This document shows, in pieces, positions 55,678 to 59,094 of a stretch of 59,094 nt of DNA (within the stretch, counting starts at the first letter, position 1; each line of letters opens with the position of its first letter). The position numbers and the translations under genes were made by a program. The notes under the pieces were generated by a model. The model had not been told where the DNA came from, ran no database searches, and was given only the letters and a program-made list of their open reading frames with translations. The DNA comes from JBFHFS01 sp041583495 (GTDB lineage: Bacteria; Bacteroidota; Bacteroidia; Bacteroidales; Marinilabiliaceae): the NCBI GenBank assembly GCA_041583495.1, contig JBFHFS010000034.1, positions 1 through 59,094 of the forward strand. Direction: 5' to 3'.

Positions 55678-57099
55678 TCAATTCATATAATCGTTTATAA
55701 AGGCAATTGCCGTTTCTTCATCTTGTTCAATCGCCATCTCTACTGCGGTTTTGGCTACTTCCAAAAGGTGTTCGAATTTCTTTTTTAATTGGAAGCTTTC
55801 TTCAACCAAATCGGCAATTTTTCTTTGCTTATCAAAATTAATAATAGGTACGACAACTTTTCCTATTTCGCTTACTCTCCAATGTAAAATGATTGAACCG
55901 CCTGCATCCCGTTCTGCTTGCATTTGAACCAATTTTGAGTTTAATGCAAGTGTCAGGTATTCAGGGATAATTTTGTTTTTATCTTTAACTTTTAGGTGAA
56001 GAATTGCTCCTGAAGTTATAAAATCAGCATCTTCTCTAAGCATGTATGCAGTACCTACACTACCGTCTTTTGAAAAAAGTATAGTTTCCTTTTTCGGTTT
56101 GAGCTTTTTGATTTGCTCTGCATTTTCTTTGCAAAAATCATCTGTTAAATATTTATTGGGTGTTGAAAGACCAAATTTACTATAGTCTGAAACTCTTACA
56201 AATGGTAAACCTTTATCAGCGTAAACCGAAGAACCGGGTTCTATTGATTTTTTAATTTTGACAATATTTACAAGCTGGTCATAATCGGTAGATTTAATGC
56301 GATTTACAACTTGTTCATACTTCACTTGATAATACTCTGCATCCAAACGCCCTGAATTACCAAATGATTCTGAAAAGTTTTTGATAGTTACAAATTCCTT
56401 GCTTGGGTGAAAATCTTTAAGTCCGAGAGTTTCTAGAAGTAGATTTTCAGCTTCACGATATGTATTTTGTGAGTTTCCAAGATTTTCGTATGATTTTGAT
56501 ATTAAATTTTCAATGAGGGTAGTAAAGTCTTCTGAGAACTCAGGGATTAATAATTGGTCAAAATCTTCAAGAATAAGACCCGTTTGTCCTGTTCCTCTCC
56601 TAAACTTTTGTACTTGATTTTGTCCAAATTTAGATTTCAAATAAATTGCAAGCAGTTCAGGTTTAATTGATTTGGGACGAAGTATTGCAAGTTTGCAACT
56701 GCAAGTTGCTTTTGAATCAGTTCTAACCAAAGATAAATTACCGATAATAGCACCAACGATAGAAATAAGAACATCACCTTTTTTTAGGTGAGAACGCCTC
56801 ATATTTCCAATATTATATACTTCCACAGGTATTTTTAAAGGATTAGAGGTTTGCTCAATATAAAAGTTATAAATATCACCACCTCGATAATAAGGTACTC
56901 CTTCTTCACAAAAGTGGTCACTTATTGATAAATGGTTACCATCTGAAACATTTACGAATTCAGTTAATGATTTTGGATTTTTCTCAATAATAGTATTGAT
57001 AAAATTCAAATTTACTGTTTTGTAAAACTCTGAATCTATGCGAGTTGTTCTTTCTAATTCACTAAAGTTAACTTCGCTAATTTCCAGCCCTTCCAACAA
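55678..57099 (-). CDS. hsdS: Type I-like specificity subunit (HsdS)
   Basis: 473 residues. Two target-recognition domains: first ~45-200 ('VSDGNHLSISDHFCEEGVPYYRGGDI', 'KKGDVLISIVGAIIGNLSLVR', 'KSKFGQNQVQKFRRGTGQTGL'), second ~260-440 ('GLPFVRVSDYSKF', 'LKPKKETILFSKDGSVGTAYML', 'AERDAGGSIILHWRVSEIGKVVVP'). Each ends in a helical spacer ('LENLISKSYENLGNSQNTYREAENLLL', 'IADLVEESFQLKKKFEHLLEV'). It defines the bipartite DNA site for modification and cleavage. Starts 29 bp after the upstream gene's stop. Confidence 0.93.
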   Translation of the reverse strand: MLEGLEISEVNFSELERTTRIDSEFYKTVNLNFINTIIEKNPKSLTEFVNVSDGNHLSISDHFCEEGVPYYRGGDIYNFYIEQTSNPLKIPVEVYNIGNMRRSHLKKGDVLISIVGAIIGNLSLVRTDSKATCSCKLAILRPKSIKPELLAIYLKSKFGQNQVQKFRRGTGQTGLILEDFDQLLIPEFSEDFTTLIENLISKSYENLGNSQNTYREAENLLLETLGLKDFHPSKEFVTIKNFSESFGNSGRLDAEYYQVKYEQVVNRIKSTDYDQLVNIVKIKKSIEPGSSVYADKGLPFVRVSDYSKFGLSTPNKYLTDDFCKENAEQIKKLKPKKETILFSKDGSVGTAYMLREDADFITSGAILHLKVKDKNKIIPEYLTLALNSKLVQMQAERDAGGSIILHWRVSEIGKVVVPIINFDKQRKIADLVEESFQLKKKFEHLLEVAKTAVEMAIEQDEETAIAFINDYMN

Positions 57100-57128
57100 A
57101 GCCTTGTATCTGGCTTCATCGAAAGGGC

Positions 57129-59093
57129 TTAGGGCTTTCCCACAAATGAGAGATTTTCTTTTTTCGCAAATTCTAAAAAGGCTTCGGCAATACCATCTTG
57201 TGTTTTGCCATCGTGATTAAACAGGTCATGCTTTACAATCAAGTGATCGTGGCTGTCTAAAACATACTCGTCAAGTTCTTTGGGAGTGGCTACATAATGT
57301 ACTACGCTGTCTTTCAATTCTATTTCACCTTGTATAGGTTCTGCAACCTCAGATTTCACTTTAAATTTGTCTGGAAAATCTTTTTTCTTAAGATAAATTT
57401 TATCACCACTGTTGTCTTTACTTGGCTCCTGCATCGTTGCAAAGAAAATCGGATAATCTTCCACCTTGGGGCAAAGTTTATTATCCCATTTTTGTACAAA
57501 CAGCACGCTTGTTTTAGTTCCGGTATGCGGTTTAAAAACATTGCCATGTAAACCAACTACTGCAAGAATGCGGCAACGCTCTGCAATAAAATCACGAATA
57601 TTTTTGTCCGATGAATTATTAAACCGACCTTGGGGCAAAACAATTGCCATTCGTCCGCCTGGCTTTAAAAAATCAAGGTTTCTTTCAATAAACAGAATAT
57701 CCCGACCGACTTTTGTTTGATATTTACCGTTTGGCTTTTTGCCTAACTCAAACTTTGCTAAAATCCTACTTTCTTTTATATCTCCAGCAAAAGGCGGATT
57801 TGCCATAAGAATGTCAAAAGAAAAGTCCTGATTGTTCTTATTGGTGCGTAATTTTTTAAACTTTCGCCAACCTTCAAAATAGGTATCCTGCCAATCCTCA
57901 TCATTTGTTTTTTCGTCCCAGCGTTCCCAGTCTAGTGTATTTAAGTGCAATACATTTGTTTGTCCGTCACCTGCAATAAGGTTTAAAGTACGTGCAACAC
58001 GAACCGATTTTTCGTCAAAGTCAATTGCAAAAACCTTATCGTTTACGTAGTCGGTACATCTTGCAGGTTTTTGTTCCAGTGTAAACAAATGGCTTTTGTC
58101 TAAACCTTCATCTTTCATGATTTGCTCCCACACATGAAAAATTGTATGCACAGGAAAGCCACAACTACCCGCTGCGGAATCAATCATGGTTTCATGCTCC
58201 TGTGGATTGAGCATTTTAACGCACATATCAATTACATAGCGTGGGGTGAAATACTGTCCTTTCTCACCTTTACTGCTTTTATTGATAAGATACTCAAAAG
58301 CATCGTCAACAACATCTAAATTGGAGTTGAACAGTTTTACATCCTGCAAAGACGAAACACAAACCGATAAATGGGAAGCGGTGAGCTCAATTCTTGAATC
58401 TTCTGAAAAAACACCTTCCCATTTTGATTTTGCCTGGTTAAAGAGCTTTTGAATTTTCTCTTTTAATTCTGTTTCAGTATCACCGTAATTTCTAAATTCA
58501 AGATGTCGGGTTTTATTTCGCCCTGCTTCCATCTCGTCATAAAGTTTGGTGAAAATCAATTTGAAAAGTTCCTCGAAAACATCCACCCCGGCATTAGCCA
58601 AAACTTCGTCTTCCATTTCAAGCACCAAATCTTTTAATGATTTTCTTTCGGTACGAAGTTTATCTTTTTCAATAAGGTTTTCAATAGTCCAGCGTTCGGA
58701 TAATATGTCGGACAGCTTTTCACTTGCCTTAGGAATTGACGGAATATCTTCAAAATAATTTGGGTCTTTTCGGTGATAAAATGAAACAGATTCACCATTA
58801 CTCCATATTCCAATTGGAGCTCCTGTTGCGTTACAATACGATTTTAATTGCTCCTTACCATCTTTTAATTTTGGCATTTTCAATTCTACCATAATGTACG
58901 GAGAAATAGTTTGCTGTTTATCAAAAATAACAATATCAGCACGTTTCTTCTCCCTACCAAATGAAACTGCATATTCTAGTTCCATTCTTTCTATCGGGTA
59001 CTCATAATCATCAATTAAAAGTTGTATATATAATTGTCGAACTGCTTCTTCGGGTGTTAGTTTTATCTCTTTTTTACGAACCAAACATTTCAC
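57129..59093 (-). CDS. Restriction-methyltransferase fusion: HsdR-N nuclease domain plus N6-adenine methylase (possibly partial)
   Basis: 654 residues from ATG at the window edge; an earlier start beyond the window is possible. The N-terminus has a PD-(D/E)xK nuclease: 'RADIVIFDK' (Asp53), 'YIMVELKMP' (Glu70, Lys72) and the QxxxY motif 'QLKSY' (Gln82, Tyr86) known from type I HsdR. After an HsdM-like helical region come the methylase motifs: 'KGEKGQYFTPRYVIDMCVKML', 'MIDSAAGSCGFPVHT' (motif I) and 'FDILMANPPFAGD' (NPPF at 432-435). It should methylate adenine and cut DNA with the HsdS partner. No translocase (DEAD/helicase) domain is seen. Confidence 0.88.
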   Translation of the reverse strand: MKCLVRKKEIKLTPEEAVRQLYIQLLIDDYEYPIERMELEYAVSFGREKKRADIVIFDKQQTISPYIMVELKMPKLKDGKEQLKSYCNATGAPIGIWSNGESVSFYHRKDPNYFEDIPSIPKASEKLSDILSERWTIENLIEKDKLRTERKSLKDLVLEMEDEVLANAGVDVFEELFKLIFTKLYDEMEAGRNKTRHLEFRNYGDTETELKEKIQKLFNQAKSKWEGVFSEDSRIELTASHLSVCVSSLQDVKLFNSNLDVVDDAFEYLINKSSKGEKGQYFTPRYVIDMCVKMLNPQEHETMIDSAAGSCGFPVHTIFHVWEQIMKDEGLDKSHLFTLEQKPARCTDYVNDKVFAIDFDEKSVRVARTLNLIAGDGQTNVLHLNTLDWERWDEKTNDEDWQDTYFEGWRKFKKLRTNKNNQDFSFDILMANPPFAGDIKESRILAKFELGKKPNGKYQTKVGRDILFIERNLDFLKPGGRMAIVLPQGRFNNSSDKNIRDFIAERCRILAVVGLHGNVFKPHTGTKTSVLFVQKWDNKLCPKVEDYPIFFATMQEPSKDNSGDKIYLKKKDFPDKFKVKSEVAEPIQGEIELKDSVVHYVATPKELDEYVLDSHDHLIVKHDLFNHDGKTQDGIAEAFLEFAKKENLSFVGKP

Positions 59094-59094
59094 A

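Noticed and set aside
1..59094. CRISPR array
   Set aside because: No regularly spaced identical repeats or cas genes were seen; the tandem units at 10444-10834 are too long and too few.
35030..59094. Tailocin (headless phage tail particle)
   Set aside because: Scaffold, decoration and major capsid genes are all present and appear intact, so heads should be made.

Overview
Organism: the window looks like a Bacteroidota chromosome, probably a marine or anaerobic Bacteroidia-type bacterium, but genus cannot be read from sequence alone. The grounds are promoter-like TTG-N19/20-TAnnTTTG elements, a giant secreted protein built from repeat modules typical of type IX secretion cargo, an ECF sigma factor paired with an anti-sigma/beta-barrel fusion, and overall protein style.

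Layout. 1-10088 (minus) is one enormous secreted surface protein, open at the left edge, with at least 3,362 codons visible. 10089-10909 is non-coding and holds two ~197-bp tandem repeat units. 10910-13249 (plus) pairs a Ser/His signal-peptidase-like protein with an ABC exporter. 13319-16547 (minus) holds the sigma/anti-sigma pair, smpB and a Yip1-like membrane protein. 16844-34903 (plus) is mostly housekeeping: miaA, a cyclase-HD fusion, an M49-like lipoprotein peptidase, a FabK/nitronate monooxygenase-like flavoprotein, an M16 peptidase pair, bifunctional rel, a Fur-family regulator, purA, hutI, ftcD, a stand-alone ThrRS-type editing domain, a cell-wall amidase and a nucleotidyltransferase.

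At 35030-35073 lies the 3' half of a tRNA gene (anticodon CGU, Thr) cut off in the anticodon loop: the left attachment-site remnant of an integrated element. From 35192 to 52760 (minus) follows a siphovirus-like head-tail-lysis operon read right to left: scaffold, decoration protein, major capsid protein, connectors, tail tube, two holin-like proteins, GH108 lysozyme, tail-assembly chaperone with a probable -1 frameshift at a T9 run, tape measure, distal tail protein, a 2,078-residue tail tip/fibre and a candidate unimolecular spanin. A divergent promoter/operator region (52807-52957) separates it from two small plus-strand genes, one an HTH protein. No portal, terminase, protease or integrase is visible.

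53856-59094 is AT-rich: a lipoprotein gene bounded by inverted and related direct repeats, then a minus-strand operon encoding a nuclease-methyltransferase fusion, a two-TRD specificity subunit and a HEPN-motif protein. This is a compact restriction-modification system without a visible translocase and is the best candidate for an under-described defence system. The right attachment site was not found, so the element probably extends beyond the window.
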